Below, one piece after another: positions 38,761 through 48,594 of a stretch of DNA of 64,000 nt. This DNA is from Pseudomonas ceruminis. GTDB lineage: Bacteria > Pseudomonadota > Gammaproteobacteria > Pseudomonadales > Pseudomonadaceae. Numbering within the stretch: position 1 is the stretch's first letter; every line of letters begins with the position of its first letter. A model generated the notes under the pieces. The model was not told the origin of the DNA, made no database searches, and saw nothing but the letters and a program-made list of their open reading frames with translations. The DNA lies in the NCBI RefSeq assembly GCF_021602025.1, contig NZ_BQHW01000013.1:91313-155312 (forward strand), read 5' to 3'. The position numbers and the translations under genes were made by a program.

Positions 38761-38780
38761 ATAGCAGGGTGCGTGCCAAC
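38761..38780 (-). promoter_or_regulatory. Sigma54 promoter of crcZ
   Basis: Read on the minus strand: TTGGCACGCACCCTGCT, with GG at 38777-38776 and GC at 38765-38764, an exact GG-N10-GC match to the RpoN consensus TGGCAC-N5-TTGCA. Confidence 0.92.
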
Positions 38781-38854
38781 TTTTCGAAACCCAATGAAAT
38801 CAAGGGGTTGGGTGGATTTGGCAAAATCGAAGGGCTGGGAAATGCCGAGATTTC

Positions 38855-38927
38855 GTTACCGTATGCCTCGGAACTGTTACGGCAGCGAGGGGTGGGTAAC
38901 AGATTGCTGCGCAAACTGGTGTGTTAC
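38855..38927. promoter_or_regulatory. Candidate CbrB enhancer sites
   Basis: A TGTTAC-N15-GTAACA pair lies at 38875-38901, with further GTTAC copies at 38855-38859 and 38922-38927. They are about 75-150 bp upstream of the crcZ -24 element, as expected for an NtrC-type activator. TGTTAC-type subsites are those described for CbrB. Confidence 0.75.
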
Positions 38928-38959
38928 CTCGGGGTCAGAGTCCTGGGCCCTTACGCAAG

Positions 38960-39025
38960 TAAACCCGCCTCCACAGGTCTGTCACCGTTTTCGGGGGCAG
39001 TGGTGTACCTGTGGAAGCGGGTTTA
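38960..39025. repeat. REP-like inverted repeat after cbrB
   Basis: Arms TAAACCCGCCTCCACAGGT (38960-38978) and ACCTGTGGAAGCGGGTTTA (39007-39025) are inverted with one mismatch. They resemble the P. putida REP family and lie 23 bp beyond the cbrB stop, so may end cbrB transcription. Confidence 0.7.
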
Positions 39026-39048
39026 TCCGCAGCGAGGCCCGGCAGGGG

Positions 39049-40485
39049 TCACTCGCTGGTCGCGTTGCTCTTGCGCCGCGGGATGCCCAGGCGCTGACGC
39101 CGTTCCCACAGGCACTTGCGGCTGACACCCAGCTTGCGGGCCAGCTCGGTTTCGGTCATGTGGTCCTGGTGCTCAAGCACGAAGTGCTGGAAGTAATCCT
39201 CCAGCGACAGGTCCTCAGTGGGCTCATGGCTGGCATTATTGGCGCTGGCCAGTGCCAGTGTGCTGTCGAGGATGTCGTCGTCTTCCAGATCGCTCAGCTC
39301 GATATCGATGCCCAGCAGTTCGGCGGAAATTTCTGCGCTCTCGCTGAGAATCACTGCACGCTCCACAGCGTTCTCCAGTTCCCGCACGTTACCTGGCCAG
39401 CTGTAATGGCGGATGGCTTGCTCAGCCTCCGCGGAGAAGTGCAGATCGTCACGACCAATGCGGGCACTCTGGCGGGCCAGAAACGCATTGGCGATCTCGT
39501 TGACGTCGCTGCCGCGCTCACGCAGGGCTGGCAACTTCAGGGCGATGACATGCAGGCGGTAATAAAGGTCTTCGCGGAACTGCCCGGCCTTGGCCAGGTT
39601 TTTCAGGTCACGGTGGGTCGCGGCGATCAGGCGCACGTCGACCTTTTGCGACTGCACTGAACCCACCCGGCGGATTTCACCTTCCTGCAGCACGCGTAAC
39701 AGCCGGGCCTGAGCTTCAAGGGGCAGCTCGCCGATTTCGTCGAGGAACAGCGTGCCGCCATCCGCGGCCTCCACCAGGCCGGCACGCCCGGCGCTGGCGC
39801 CGGTGAACGCGCCTTTCTCATGGCCGAACAGTTCCGACTCGATCAGGGTTTCGGGGATGGCCGCGCAGTTCACCGAGATCATCGGTGCCTTGGCCCGGCG
39901 TGACAGGTTGTGAAGCGCACGGGCGACCAGTTCCTTGCCGGTACCGGACTCACCCTGGATGAGGACGTTGGAGTCGGTAGGCGCCACCTTGCGAATCTTG
40001 CTGTACATGTCCTGCATCGGCGGGCACGAACCGATGATGCCGATCTCGCCATTGGCAGACGCCGGTGTGCCTTTGTCGGCTGCTGGCTTTCCGTTGGCGC
40101 GAGGCTCGGCGACCGTGGCAGGCGCCGGGGCGTTCTGCCGATCACGCAGGATACGCGCCACCGCCTGAAGCATCTCGTCGTGGTCGAAGGGCTTGGCAAT
40201 GTAGTCCACTGCGCCCATTTTCATGGAGTCCACCGCCGAACGCAGGCTGGCGTAGCTGGTCATGATCAGCACCGGGGTGCCTTGGCCCAGCTTGATCAGT
40301 TCAGTGCCCGGTGCGCCGGGCAGGCGCAGGTCGCTGACGATCAGGTCGAAGGTGGCAATGCTGAAGCGTTCCTGGGCTTCCTGCACCGAGCCGGCTTCGC
40401 TGACCTGGTACTGGTTCCGCTCAAGCAAACGTCGCAAGGCCGAGCGGATGATGGTTTCGTCTTCGACGATCAGAATATGCGGCAT
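39049..40485 (-). CDS. cbrB: Response regulator CbrB (NtrC family)
   Basis: 478 residues. Receiver domain (1-about 120) with phosphoacceptor D52 in [12 protein letters not shown] and conserved K in YIAKPFD; AAA domain (about 155-395) with Walker A GESGTGKE, the sigma54-contacting GAFTGA loop ([12 protein letters not shown]) and Walker [13 protein letters not shown]; Fis-type HTH at the C terminus ([24 protein letters not shown]). It activates RpoN promoters, notably crcZ just downstream, and controls use of many amino acids. It begins 4 bp after cbrA. Confidence 0.97.
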   Translation of the reverse strand: MPHILIVEDETIIRSALRRLLERNQYQVSEAGSVQEAQERFSIATFDLIVSDLRLPGAPGTELIKLGQGTPVLIMTSYASLRSAVDSMKMGAVDYIAKPFDHDEMLQAVARILRDRQNAPAPATVAEPRANGKPAADKGTPASANGEIGIIGSCPPMQDMYSKIRKVAPTDSNVLIQGESGTGKELVARALHNLSRRAKAPMISVNCAAIPETLIESELFGHEKGAFTGASAGRAGLVEAADGGTLFLDEIGELPLEAQARLLRVLQEGEIRRVGSVQSQKVDVRLIAATHRDLKNLAKAGQFREDLYYRLHVIALKLPALRERGSDVNEIANAFLARQSARIGRDDLHFSAEAEQAIRHYSWPGNVRELENAVERAVILSESAEISAELLGIDIELSDLEDDDILDSTLALASANNASHEPTEDLSLEDYFQHFVLEHQDHMTETELARKLGVSRKCLWERRQRLGIPRRKSNATSE

Positions 40486-40489
40486 TGAT

Positions 40490-43459
40490 TCAATTCTCTC
40501 GACGGTCTCGAATTTCAGGGGACGTCGCTACGACATGCCGGGGTAGGGTCACGCGGATCCGTGTGCCACGTTGCCGTTCGATGTCGGCCGGGCTGTCGAT
40601 GGTGATTTGCCCATAATGCTCTTCCACGATGGAATAGACCAGAGCGAGGCCCAGTCCGGTGCCTTCGCCTGGGTCCTTGGTGGTGAAGAACGGTTCGAAC
40701 AGGCGGTCCATGATGCTCTTGGGTATCCCGCTGCCCTCGTCCTCGACGATCAGGTCGACGGTATGCTCGTTCACTTCGCTGCGCACTCGCACGGCGCTGC
40801 CGGGTGGGGAGGCGTCGCGGGCGTTGGAGAGCAGGTTGATCAGCACCTGGGCGAGGCGCTGCGGGTCGCCCTCGGCCCAATGTTCCGGGTCGCATAGGTT
40901 GAAGAACTGTACTTCGAAATTGCGCCGGTTCAACGCCAACAGACCGATGGCATCCTGTGCCACTTCGGCCAGGCAGACGGGCTCTTCACTGTTCTGGTGG
41001 CTGCCGCCGGCGTGGGCGAAGCTCATCAACGACTGGACGATGCGCGACACGCGCTTGGTCTGCTCGAGGATCTGGCTGGACAGTTCGGTGATTTCGCCAT
41101 CGCCTTCACGTTCCTCGCGCAGGTTCTGCGCCAGGCAGGCGATGCCGGTGATCGGGTTGCCGATCTCATGGGCCACGCCCGCCGCAAGCCGGCCGATGCT
41201 GGCCAGGCGCTCGGAGTGCACCAGTTTGTCTTCCAGGGCCTGGGTTTCGGTGAGGTCTTCGACTAGGAGCACCAGGCCACTGTTACCTGGTGCCAGTGGC
41301 TCGTCGATAGCGGCCTTGTGCAGGTTCAGCCAGCGTGGTTGGCCGTCCAGGGCCAGGCGTTGCTTGTGCAGGTGTTCGTCGGGCACGTTGATGAACCCTT
41401 GCAGCAGGCTGCGCCAGGGTTCGCTGATGGTCACCAGGCGTGAGCCGACCACATGCTTGGCGGCGATGCCGGTCAGCTCTTCCATGGCCTTGTTCCACAT
41501 CAGGATTTCCTGGTCCTTGGCCAGGGAGCAGACGCCCATGGGCAGCTCCTGCAGCGTTTGGCGGTGGTAACGGCGCAAGGCATCGAGCTCGGCGGCCAGG
41601 CCGGTCAGGCGCGAGTGGTAGTCTTCCAGGCGGCTTTCGATGAAGTGGATGTCTTCGGTAACGTAGTTTTCGTTACCGGACTTGTAGGGCAGGAAGGTTT
41701 CCACCATGTCCTGGGCCACGCTCGGCCCCATCAGCCCCGAAAGGTTGGCTTCGATGCGGTCGCGCAGGCGGCGCAAGGCATACGGGCGACGCTCGTCGAA
41801 GGGTAGGTAGAGATCACGCAGGGCCTGTTCGACTTCTTTCTGCGCGGCCTTGGCGCCCAAGGGTTTGGCCAACTGGGTGGCGAACTCCTGGGGCGAGGCG
41901 GCATGCAGCTCGCGCCGTTGCGGGCGACGCACGTTGTCCACCGCGCAGGCCTCGGCGGCGCTGACTTCTTCGCTGCTGGCGTTGGTGAACAACGAAATCA
42001 GGGTGAACAGCAGGACGTTGGCTGCCAGCGAGGCAATGGCTGCCATGTGCCAGCTGGTGTCGTCGAGCACATAGATCATGTCCAGCAGCGGAATATAGAA
42101 GCCTTGCAGGTTGCCCAGCAGGGGCAGCAGCATGGTGACCATCCACACTGCGGTCCCGGCCAGCAGGCCCGCGATGAAGCCGCGGCGGTTGGCCGTGGGC
42201 CAGTACAGTACCGACAGGACCCCGGGCAAGAACTGCAAGGTCGCGACGAAGGCGACGATGCCCAGGTTGGCCAGGCTCTGGTGGTTGCTTTGGGTGAGGT
42301 AGAACATGAAACCGGCGGTAATGATGGCCACGATCAGTGCGCGCCGGGTCCATTTCAGCCAGCGGTAGATGTTGCCTTCGGCCGGTGGCTGATACAGCGG
42401 TAGCACCAGGTGGTTGAGGGCCATGCCCGACAGCGCCAGGGTGGTAACGATGATCAGCCCGCTGGCGGCGGAAAGCCCGCCGATGTAGGCCAGCAGTGCC
42501 AGCGCCTGGTTGTTGGCGGCAATGCCCAGGCCCAGGGTGAAGTATTCAGGGTTGGTGCTGGCGCCCAAGCGCAGGCCTGCCCACAGCACCAGCGGCACGG
42601 CAAGGCTCATGAGCAGCAGGAACAACGGCAGGCCCCAGCTGGCACTGACCAGCGAGCGTGGGTTGAGGTTTTCGGTGAAGGCCATGTGGTACATGTGCGG
42701 CATGACGATGGCCGAGGCGAAAAACACCAGCAGTAAGGTGCGCCAGGGGCCTTCCTGCAGTGGCGTGTGCAGCGCGGCCAGAGCGGTCTGGTTCTGCAGC
42801 AGCCACACTTCCAGCCCGTGGGGGCCGCCAAACACCCCATACAGGGCATACAGACCGATGCCACCCAGAGCCAGCAGCTTGATGACCGACTCGAAGGCGA
42901 TGGCGAAGACCAGGCCTTCATGCTTTTCGCGGGTGGCGATATGGCGCGAACCGAAGAAGATGGTGAACAGGATGATCAGCGTACAGAAGGCGAACGCCAC
43001 CCGGGCCTTGACCGGTTCGCCGGTGAGAATGCTGATCGAGTCGGCGACTGCCTGGATCTGCAAGGCCAGCAGGGGCAGCACACCAATCAGCATGAAAATG
43101 GTGGTCAGTGCGCCCGCCCAGGTACTGCGAAAGCGAAAGGCAAGCAGGTCGGCCAGCGACGAAAGCTGGTAGGTGCGGGTGATCTTGAGGATCGGGTACA
43201 GCAATACCGGCGCCAGCAGGAAGGCCCCGGACACCCCCAGGTAACAGGCCAGGAACCCATACCCATATTGATACGCCAGGCCCACAGAGCCATAGAAGGC
43301 CCACGCACTGGCATAGACCCCGAGCGACAGGGTATAGGTCAGGGGATGGCGAATGATCGAGCGGGGTATCAGCCCACGTTCGCTGATCCAGGCCACGCCG
43401 AACAGGACCATGAGGTACCCGGCGCTGATCAGGATCATCTGGGTGAGGCTAAAGCTCAT
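40490..43459 (-). CDS. cbrA: Sensor histidine kinase CbrA
   Basis: About 989 residues. An N-terminal transporter-like domain of about 13 membrane helices (sodium:solute symporter SLC5 type) is followed by a linker, a PAS domain ([23 protein letters not shown]), the HisKA box ([16 protein letters not shown], His near residue 763) and an HATPase domain ([42 protein letters not shown]). With CbrB it senses carbon/nitrogen state; histidine transport by the SLC5 part has been reported in related species. Two ATGs 6 nt apart are possible (43465, 43459). Its start overlaps cbrX. Confidence 0.96.
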   Translation of the reverse strand: MSFSLTQMILISAGYLMVLFGVAWISERGLIPRSIIRHPLTYTLSLGVYASAWAFYGSVGLAYQYGYGFLACYLGVSGAFLLAPVLLYPILKITRTYQLSSLADLLAFRFRSTWAGALTTIFMLIGVLPLLALQIQAVADSISILTGEPVKARVAFAFCTLIILFTIFFGSRHIATREKHEGLVFAIAFESVIKLLALGGIGLYALYGVFGGPHGLEVWLLQNQTALAALHTPLQEGPWRTLLLVFFASAIVMPHMYHMAFTENLNPRSLVSASWGLPLFLLLMSLAVPLVLWAGLRLGASTNPEYFTLGLGIAANNQALALLAYIGGLSAASGLIIVTTLALSGMALNHLVLPLYQPPAEGNIYRWLKWTRRALIVAIITAGFMFYLTQSNHQSLANLGIVAFVATLQFLPGVLSVLYWPTANRRGFIAGLLAGTAVWMVTMLLPLLGNLQGFYIPLLDMIYVLDDTSWHMAAIASLAANVLLFTLISLFTNASSEEVSAAEACAVDNVRRPQRRELHAASPQEFATQLAKPLGAKAAQKEVEQALRDLYLPFDERRPYALRRLRDRIEANLSGLMGPSVAQDMVETFLPYKSGNENYVTEDIHFIESRLEDYHSRLTGLAAELDALRRYHRQTLQELPMGVCSLAKDQEILMWNKAMEELTGIAAKHVVGSRLVTISEPWRSLLQGFINVPDEHLHKQRLALDGQPRWLNLHKAAIDEPLAPGNSGLVLLVEDLTETQALEDKLVHSERLASIGRLAAGVAHEIGNPITGIACLAQNLREEREGDGEITELSSQILEQTKRVSRIVQSLMSFAHAGGSHQNSEEPVCLAEVAQDAIGLLALNRRNFEVQFFNLCDPEHWAEGDPQRLAQVLINLLSNARDASPPGSAVRVRSEVNEHTVDLIVEDEGSGIPKSIMDRLFEPFFTTKDPGEGTGLGLALVYSIVEEHYGQITIDSPADIERQRGTRIRVTLPRHVVATSPEIRDRREN

Positions 43460-43625
43460 CGGCATCTCGTTGGCTCTGCAGGATGAAGGTGACGACGATC
43501 AGGATCAGCCAGAGCAGGTAGGGGCGGTACCAGGCTCCGGTCGGTTCGATCCACCAGTCCATGATGGCCGGGGAGAACAGGTAGATCCCCACGACCAGAA
43601 GCAGGACCAAACGATAGATGTACAT
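43449..43625 (-). CDS. cbrX: Small membrane protein CbrX
   Basis: A 58-residue ORF directly upstream of cbrA. It begins MYIYRLVLLLVVGIYLFSPA and contains a second hydrophobic stretch, PYLLWLILIVVTFILQ, giving two membrane helices joined by a Trp-rich loop (IMDWWIEPTGAWYRPY) and a charged end (SQRDADEL). GAGG lies 5 nt before the ATG, and the 3' end overlaps cbrA by 11 bp, indicating translational coupling. Position and size match the cbrX gene described in P. putida. The overlap suggests an assembly or signalling partner of CbrA, but the function is not known to me. Confidence 0.85.
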   Translation of the reverse strand: MYIYRLVLLLVVGIYLFSPAIMDWWIEPTGAWYRPYLLWLILIVVTFILQSQRDADEL

Positions 43626-43760
43626 GCTGGCCTCGATGGTTGGGCGCTGCGGGCTTGGACTTATTATTGGCGCAAATGGCTGGGGCGATGCTAGCGGGAA
43701 TCGGTAGGGTTCGCCAAGGGTTTGAAATTATTGGGCTTTTGTTTTTGGGCCAATGCTGCC

Positions 43761-44648
43761 TCAGTACAAATCAGCCTCAGGCACTGTGGTGCGCTGTGCG
43801 ATCGCCTGGGGTCGCCACTGCTGCCGCGCTACGGCCAGCACTTGAGCCGGTGTCGCTTTCTCTAATCCAGGGTCAGTTTCCTGGCCCAGCGCCCGCAATG
43901 CCCGCAACAGCAACGGCGTTGCCTGGTCTGCCTCGAGCGGTGGCGAGCGGTACGACTTGCCCAGCTTGTGGCCATCGGGCTGAACGATCAGTGGAATATG
44001 CAGGTAACGCGGCTGGGCGAAACCCAGCAGTTCCTGCAGGTACAACTGGCGTGGCGTATTGTCGAGCAAATCCGCACCGCGCACGATATCGGTAACACCC
44101 TGCCAGGCATCGTCCAGCACCACGGCCAGTTGATAGGCGTAAAGCCCGTCCCGGCGCTGGATGACGAAGTCTCCCACCTCACGGCCCAGGTGCTGCTGGA
44201 AGTCACCTTGCACCCGGTCTTTGAAGCGGTAGATCAGTTCGGGCACCCGCAAGCGGATCGCCGCGCCTTCGCGCGCGTGCCCGGCATTGCGGCAAAAGCC
44301 CGGATAGATGCCATCGTAGCCCTCGAGTTGCTTGCGCGAGCAGGTACAGGCATAGGCCAGGCCCAGGTTGAACAGGCGGTCCACCACCGCCGCGTACGCG
44401 CCGTGACGTTGGCTCTGGTACACCACCTCGCCATCCCACTCCAGCCCGTACCGTTCCAGTGTCTGCAGGATCGCGTCGCGGGCGCCGGGCATTTCCCGAG
44501 GCGGGTCGGTGTCTTCCATGCGCAGCAGCCAGCGGCCATTGACCGCGCGAGCGTCGAGCCAGGAGGCGAGGGCTGCGACCAACGAGCCGAAATGCAGGAA
44601 GCCGCTGGGTGTGGGGGCGAAGCGCCCGATGTAGGAGGCGTTGTTCAT
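43761..44648 (-). CDS. gluQ: Glutamyl-Q tRNA(Asp) synthetase
   Basis: 295 residues. This truncated GluRS paralogue lacks the anticodon domain and attaches glutamate to queuosine in tRNA-Asp. The HIGH-type motif is APTPSGFLHFGSLVAA; the zinc-binding segment is CTCSRKQL with the later YPGFC; the KMSKS-type motif is HKLGKSY. The ATG at 44648 (MNNASYIGRFAPTPSG) is preferred to an in-frame GTG 18 nt upstream, but neither has a strong ribosome site. It follows dksA, the usual partner. Confidence 0.95.
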   Translation of the reverse strand: MNNASYIGRFAPTPSGFLHFGSLVAALASWLDARAVNGRWLLRMEDTDPPREMPGARDAILQTLERYGLEWDGEVVYQSQRHGAYAAVVDRLFNLGLAYACTCSRKQLEGYDGIYPGFCRNAGHAREGAAIRLRVPELIYRFKDRVQGDFQQHLGREVGDFVIQRRDGLYAYQLAVVLDDAWQGVTDIVRGADLLDNTPRQLYLQELLGFAQPRYLHIPLIVQPDGHKLGKSYRSPPLEADQATPLLLRALRALGQETDPGLEKATPAQVLAVARQQWRPQAIAQRTTVPEADLY

Positions 44649-44667
44649 GGGATCGTGCTGGGTCACA

Positions 44668-44696
44668 AATGAAACGGGGCGCAGATGCGCCCCGTT
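44668..44696 (-). terminator. Hairpin between dksA and gluQ
   Basis: A 10-bp stem AACGGGGCGC / GCGCCCCGTT, followed on the minus strand by a T-rich TTTCATTT. It probably attenuates dksA read-through into gluQ. Confidence 0.75.
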
Positions 44697-44711
44697 CGGA
44701 TGGGAGAACGA

Positions 44712-45158
44712 TCAGCCTTTGCCGACCGTCTTTTCCTTTTTCTCCGCAAGTTCCTTGCAGTCGAAGCACAGGTCCGCAGTCGGGCGGGCTTCCAGGCGAC
44801 GCAGGCCGATTTCGATGCCGCAGGATTCGCACCAGCCGTACTCTTCGTCCTGGATCAGCTGCAAGGTTTTATCAATTTTCTTGATCAGCTTGCGCTCGCG
44901 ATCGCGGCTGCGCAGTTCCAGCGCGAACTCTTCTTCCTGGCTTGCACGGTCCGCCGGGTCGGCGAAGTTGGCCGCTTCTTCCTTCATGTGGTCTACAGTT
45001 TTGTCGACCCCCTCCATGAGCTCTTTCTTCCAGGCGTTCAGGATGTTGCTGAAGTGGGCTCGCATGGGGGCACCCATGTATTCCTCACCCTTGGTTTCCT
45101 TGTAAGGGTCGACGCCAAAAAGCTTTTGACTGGATTTTTGCTTTTCTAGGGTGGACAT
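44712..45158 (-). CDS. dksA: RNA polymerase-binding transcription factor DksA
   Basis: 148 residues. DksA acts with ppGpp in the RNA polymerase secondary channel to repress rRNA promoters and activate amino-acid promoters. The coiled coil with the acidic tip (about 40-105, including NFADPADRASQEEEFALELRSRDRER) is followed by a canonical four-cysteine zinc finger, CESCGIEIGLRRLEARP...CFDC. The ATG at 45158 (MSTLEKQKSSQKLFG) has AGGCGG 7 nt upstream. A target of its activity, an rRNA promoter region, lies at the end of this window. Confidence 0.97.
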   Translation of the reverse strand: MSTLEKQKSSQKLFGVDPYKETKGEEYMGAPMRAHFSNILNAWKKELMEGVDKTVDHMKEEAANFADPADRASQEEEFALELRSRDRERKLIKKIDKTLQLIQDEEYGWCESCGIEIGLRRLEARPTADLCFDCKELAEKKEKTVGKG

Positions 45159-45368
45159 GAATAGACCGCCTCTCACTCATCTGATCCTATGCGCAGGCTG
45201 CTCCATCTCCGGCACCCGCCGGCCCTGCGACTGCGAGCCGCCGAACTTACCAGATAGATCGGGGGTGCGCTACCCCGCCCGATCCTAGGTGTTGACAGCG
45301 CCATCAAGCACACGTTCGCTGCCGTGCAAAGGTAGAATCAACAGTTTAGACCCAATTGAGAGAAGGTC

Positions 45369-46541
45369 ATGGCCCACCCCTACAGTGCGCGAAGCCGCGC
45401 CATCGAACCCTTCCACGTCATGGCGTTGCTGGCGCGTGCCAACGAGCTGCAGGCGGCCGGCCACGACGTGATCCACCTGGAAATCGGCGAACCGGACTTC
45501 ACCACCGCCGCGCCGATTGTCGAGGCAGGCCAGGCCGCGCTGACGGCCGGGCATACCCGATATACGGCAGCGCGTGGCTTGCCTGCGTTGCGCGAGGCAA
45601 TCGCAGGGTTCTATGCCCAGCGGTATGGCGTAACGGTCGACCCTGGACGCATCCTCATCACGCCAGGCGGCTCCGGGGCACTGCTGCTGGCCAGCAGCCT
45701 GCTGGTAGACCCGGGCAAGCACTGGTTGCTGGCGGACCCAGGCTACCCGTGCAACCGCCATTTCCTGCGCCTGGTCGAAGGTGGGGCACAGCTGGTACCG
45801 GTGGGCCCTGAGGTGAACTACCAACTGACCGCCGAGCTGGTTGATCGCCACTGGGATCAGGACACTGTCGGAGCCTTGGTCGCCTCACCGGCCAACCCGA
45901 CCGGCACGGTGCTCAGCCGCGATGATTTGGCCAGCCTGTCCAAGGCTACGCGGGAGCGCAACGGCCACCTGGTGGTGGATGAGATCTACCACGGGCTGAC
46001 CTACGGTATGGACGCACCCAGCGTGCTGGAGGTGGATGACTCGGCGTTCGTTCTTAATAGTTTTTCCAAGTATTTCGGCATGACGGGTTGGCGGCTCGGT
46101 TGGTTGGTGGCGCCACCCGAGGCCGTGGCCGACCTGGAGAAGCTGGCGCAGAACCTCTATATCAGTGCCCCGAGCATGGCTCAACATGCCGCCCTGGCCT
46201 GTTTCGAGCCAGACACCCTGGCCATTTTCGAACAACGCCGCGCCGAGTTTGCGCGCCGTCGGGATTACCTGCTGCCGGCGTTGCGTGAGCTGGGCTTCCG
46301 CATCGCGGTGGAACCGCAGGGCGCATTCTATTTATATGCTGACATCAGTGCCTTTGGCGGTGATGCCTTTGCATTCTGTCAGCACTTTCTGGAAACCGAG
46401 CACCTGGCCTTCACCCCTGGCCTGGATTTTGGTCGCCATCTGGCGGGTCATCATGTGCGCTTTGCCTACACCCAGAGCCTGCCGCGCCTGGAAGAGGCAG
46501 TACAGCGCATCGCCCGTGGCCTGCGGAGCTGGCGAGGCTGA
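45369..46541 (+). CDS. Pyridoxal-phosphate-dependent aminotransferase, class I/II
   Basis: 390 residues. Fold-type I aminotransferase: substrate segment LEIGEPDF, cofactor-binding ASPANPTGT and the Schiff-base lysine in [16 protein letters not shown]. It resembles aspartate/alanine-type aminotransferases, but the amino donor cannot be fixed from sequence. The ATG at 45369 follows AGAAGG. The stop overlaps the sfsA start by 1 bp, so the two are coupled. Confidence 0.92.
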   Translation: MAHPYSARSRAIEPFHVMALLARANELQAAGHDVIHLEIGEPDFTTAAPIVEAGQAALTAGHTRYTAARGLPALREAIAGFYAQRYGVTVDPGRILITPGGSGALLLASSLLVDPGKHWLLADPGYPCNRHFLRLVEGGAQLVPVGPEVNYQLTAELVDRHWDQDTVGALVASPANPTGTVLSRDDLASLSKATRERNGHLVVDEIYHGLTYGMDAPSVLEVDDSAFVLNSFSKYFGMTGWRLGWLVAPPEAVADLEKLAQNLYISAPSMAQHAALACFEPDTLAIFEQRRAEFARRRDYLLPALRELGFRIAVEPQGAFYLYADISAFGGDAFAFCQHFLETEHLAFTPGLDFGRHLAGHHVRFAYTQSLPRLEEAVQRIARGLRSWRG

Positions 46542-47254
46542 TGGTGTTCTTTCCTCTGCTCGAACAAGGGCGGCTGCTGCGCCGCTACAAGCGCTTTCTG
46601 GCCGACGTCGAACTGGCCAGTGGCGAGCAACTGACCATTCACTGCCCCAATACAGGGTCGATGCTCAACTGCATGCGCGAGGGTGGGCAGGTCTGGTTCA
46701 GCCGTTCCAACGACCCTAAGCGCAAGCTGCCTGGCACCTGGGAAATCAGCGAAACACCCCAGGGCCGCCTGGCCTGCATCAATACTGGACGGGCCAATGC
46801 GCTGGTCGAAGAAGCATTGCGTGCCGGGGTGATCCGCGAGCTGGCTGGTTTCACTGCCCTCAAGCGTGAAGTGGCCTACGGCGAGGAAAGCAGCCGTATC
46901 GATTTTCGCCTGGAGTTCGCTGACGGGCCGGCTTATGTCGAAGTCAAAAGCGTGACCCTGGGCTATCCGGATACGGCCGTGGCCGCCTTTCCGGACGCGG
47001 TGACCCAGCGTGGCGCGAAGCACCTGCGTGAGTTGGCGGCCCTGGCCCGTCGGGGCGTCCGTGCGGTGCAGCTGTACTGCGTGAACCTTACGGGTATCGA
47101 GGCGGTGCGCCCGGCCGAAGAAATTGACGCGGCCTACGCGACCGCGCTGCGTGCCGCTGTGGCAGACGGGGTAGAGGTGCTGGCATACGGCGCACGGCTG
47201 GATGCCGAGCAGATCGTCATCGACCGTCCGCTTCCGGTGCTGCTGGGTCCTTGA
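46541..47254 (+). CDS. sfsA: Sugar fermentation stimulation protein SfsA
   Basis: 237 residues. The family has an N-terminal OB-like domain ([23 protein letters not shown]) and a nuclease-like domain with [10 protein letters not shown] and [16 protein letters not shown], suggesting nucleic-acid binding; its role is poorly defined. The 1-bp overlap with the aminotransferase gene indicates one operon. The 3' end overlaps the convergent Rieske gene by 38 bp. Confidence 0.95.
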   Translation: MVFFPLLEQGRLLRRYKRFLADVELASGEQLTIHCPNTGSMLNCMREGGQVWFSRSNDPKRKLPGTWEISETPQGRLACINTGRANALVEEALRAGVIRELAGFTALKREVAYGEESSRIDFRLEFADGPAYVEVKSVTLGYPDTAVAAFPDAVTQRGAKHLRELAALARRGVRAVQLYCVNLTGIEAVRPAEEIDAAYATALRAAVADGVEVLAYGARLDAEQIVIDRPLPVLLGP

Positions 47255-47561
47255 GCCAGATGCCCTGGCTGTCCTCCAGGCATGTCAGGGCCTGCAGTGC
47301 CTCGCCTTCGCAGGGGCCGGCAACGCACTCGCCGCTTTCGATCAAAAATAGAGCCCCATGATGCGCGCAATGGATAAGGCTGGCGCTGTCGTCGAGAAAG
47401 GCGTCCGCCGCCCAATGCAGGGGGATGCCCCGGTGCGGGCAGCGGTTGCGATAAAGGTGCACCTGGCCCTGGCGACGCACGCCGAACAGTTCGACGCCGT
47501 CTACGCTGAAGGCGCGACTGTGGCCCTCGGCCAGCGCCGCGGAAGGACAAAGAAAGTGCAT
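47217..47561 (-). CDS. Rieske (2Fe-2S) ferredoxin-like protein
   Basis: 114 residues, a free-standing Rieske domain. Both cluster-binding motifs are present, CPHRG (about 42-46) and CAHHG (about 66-70). Such small soluble proteins serve as electron-transfer subunits or assimilatory redox partners; no partner oxygenase or reductase is adjacent. It is transcribed divergently from the haem transporter genes, so its promoter region abuts the Fur-like site. It starts at 47561 with an ATG. Confidence 0.9.
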   Translation of the reverse strand: MHFLCPSAALAEGHSRAFSVDGVELFGVRRQGQVHLYRNRCPHRGIPLHWAADAFLDDSASLIHCAHHGALFLIESGECVAGPCEGEALQALTCLEDSQGIWLKDPAAPEADGR

Positions 47562-47593
47562 AACTCAGCTGACTCGTGAAACAACAGGATGGC

Positions 47594-47625
47594 TTGACGC
47601 GTCAATGCGAATAATTATCAAATTG
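47594..47625 (+). promoter_or_regulatory. Promoter with Fur-like box before hmuT
   Basis: TTGACG (47594-47599) and TATCAA (47616-47621), spaced by 16 bp, overlap an A/T-rich segment (47607-47625) that matches the 19-bp Fur consensus at 11 positions. Iron repression of the haem transporter is expected. Confidence 0.6.
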
Positions 47626-47709
47626 CCCGCATTGGCTGCGCCGAGCGTCTATGGTGCGCAGTTCCGCCGCTGGCCACAAGGCTTGCGGCCAGCCTTCAGA
47701 AGGAATCCG

Positions 47710-48594
47710 ATGATGCGCCGTCCTACTGCCGTGCTCGCCTTGTGTGCAGCCCTCGTTGCTTCCACCCAGGCGCTGGCCGCCGACCTGCCACAGCGCTGGG
47801 TAAGTGCCGGTGGCGCCTTGAGCGAGTGGATCAGCGCGCTGGGCGGGGAGCCACGCCTGGTGGGGGTCGACACCACCAGCCAGCACCCCGAATCGCTGAA
47901 GGCGTTGCCAAGCATCGGCTATCAACGGCAACTGTCGGCCGAAGGCATCCTCAGCCTGCGCCCGGATGTGCTGGTGGGTACCGAAGAAATGGGGCCGCCA
48001 CCGGTGCTGGCGCAGATTCGCAACGCCGGGGTTCGCGTGGAGTTGTTCTCGAGCAAGGCAGAGCTGGCGGCCGTTGATGAGAACCTCGAGCACCTGGGGG
48101 CATTGCTCGGTGCCGAACAGCAAGCCGCTCAACTGGCGGCCCACTATCATCAGCAACTCGATGCGCTGCAAGACAAGGTCAAGCAGGCCCAGGCAGGCCA
48201 CCAGGCACCCGGTGTGCTGCTGCTGGTCGGCCACGCTGGCGCGAAACCCATGATTGCCGGCCAGGGCACCGCGGGGGACTGGGTGCTGCGCCAGGCCGGG
48301 GCCCGTAACCTGGCTGAACACCAGGGGTACAAGAACTTTTCCACTGAGGCATTGGCGGCGCTGGACCCGGATGTCGTGGTGTTCTCCGACCGCGCGTTGG
48401 ACGGTGAGCAGGCCTTGCAGGCGCTGCTCAAGGAAAACCCCGCCCTGGCCGCGTCCCGCGCGGTCCGCACCAAGCGTCTGGTAACACTTGACCCCACGCT
48501 GCTGGTGGGCGGCCTTGGCCCTCGTTTGCCGGTCGCCTTGCAAGGCCTGGCCGCAGCGTTTTATCCGGCGGCCAAGGTCAGCCTCTCACAATGA
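47710..48594 (+). CDS. hmuT: Haem ABC transporter, periplasmic binding protein
   Basis: 294 residues (PhuT/HmuT type). Signal peptide to about ALA|AD (residue 23), then a cluster A-II periplasmic binding fold. The haem-ligand Tyr and partner Arg occur as Y71 and R73 in SIGYQRQLSAEGI, the spacing and numbering known for PhuT. The ATG at 47710 has AAGGAA upstream; an in-frame opening from 47605 is rejected. It heads a four-gene operon with overlapping genes. In P. aeruginosa the cytoplasmic haem carrier gene phuS precedes phuT; it is missing here. Confidence 0.93.
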   Translation: MMRRPTAVLALCAALVASTQALAADLPQRWVSAGGALSEWISALGGEPRLVGVDTTSQHPESLKALPSIGYQRQLSAEGILSLRPDVLVGTEEMGPPPVLAQIRNAGVRVELFSSKAELAAVDENLEHLGALLGAEQQAAQLAAHYHQQLDALQDKVKQAQAGHQAPGVLLLVGHAGAKPMIAGQGTAGDWVLRQAGARNLAEHQGYKNFSTEALAALDPDVVVFSDRALDGEQALQALLKENPALAASRAVRTKRLVTLDPTLLVGGLGPRLPVALQGLAAAFYPAAKVSLSQ

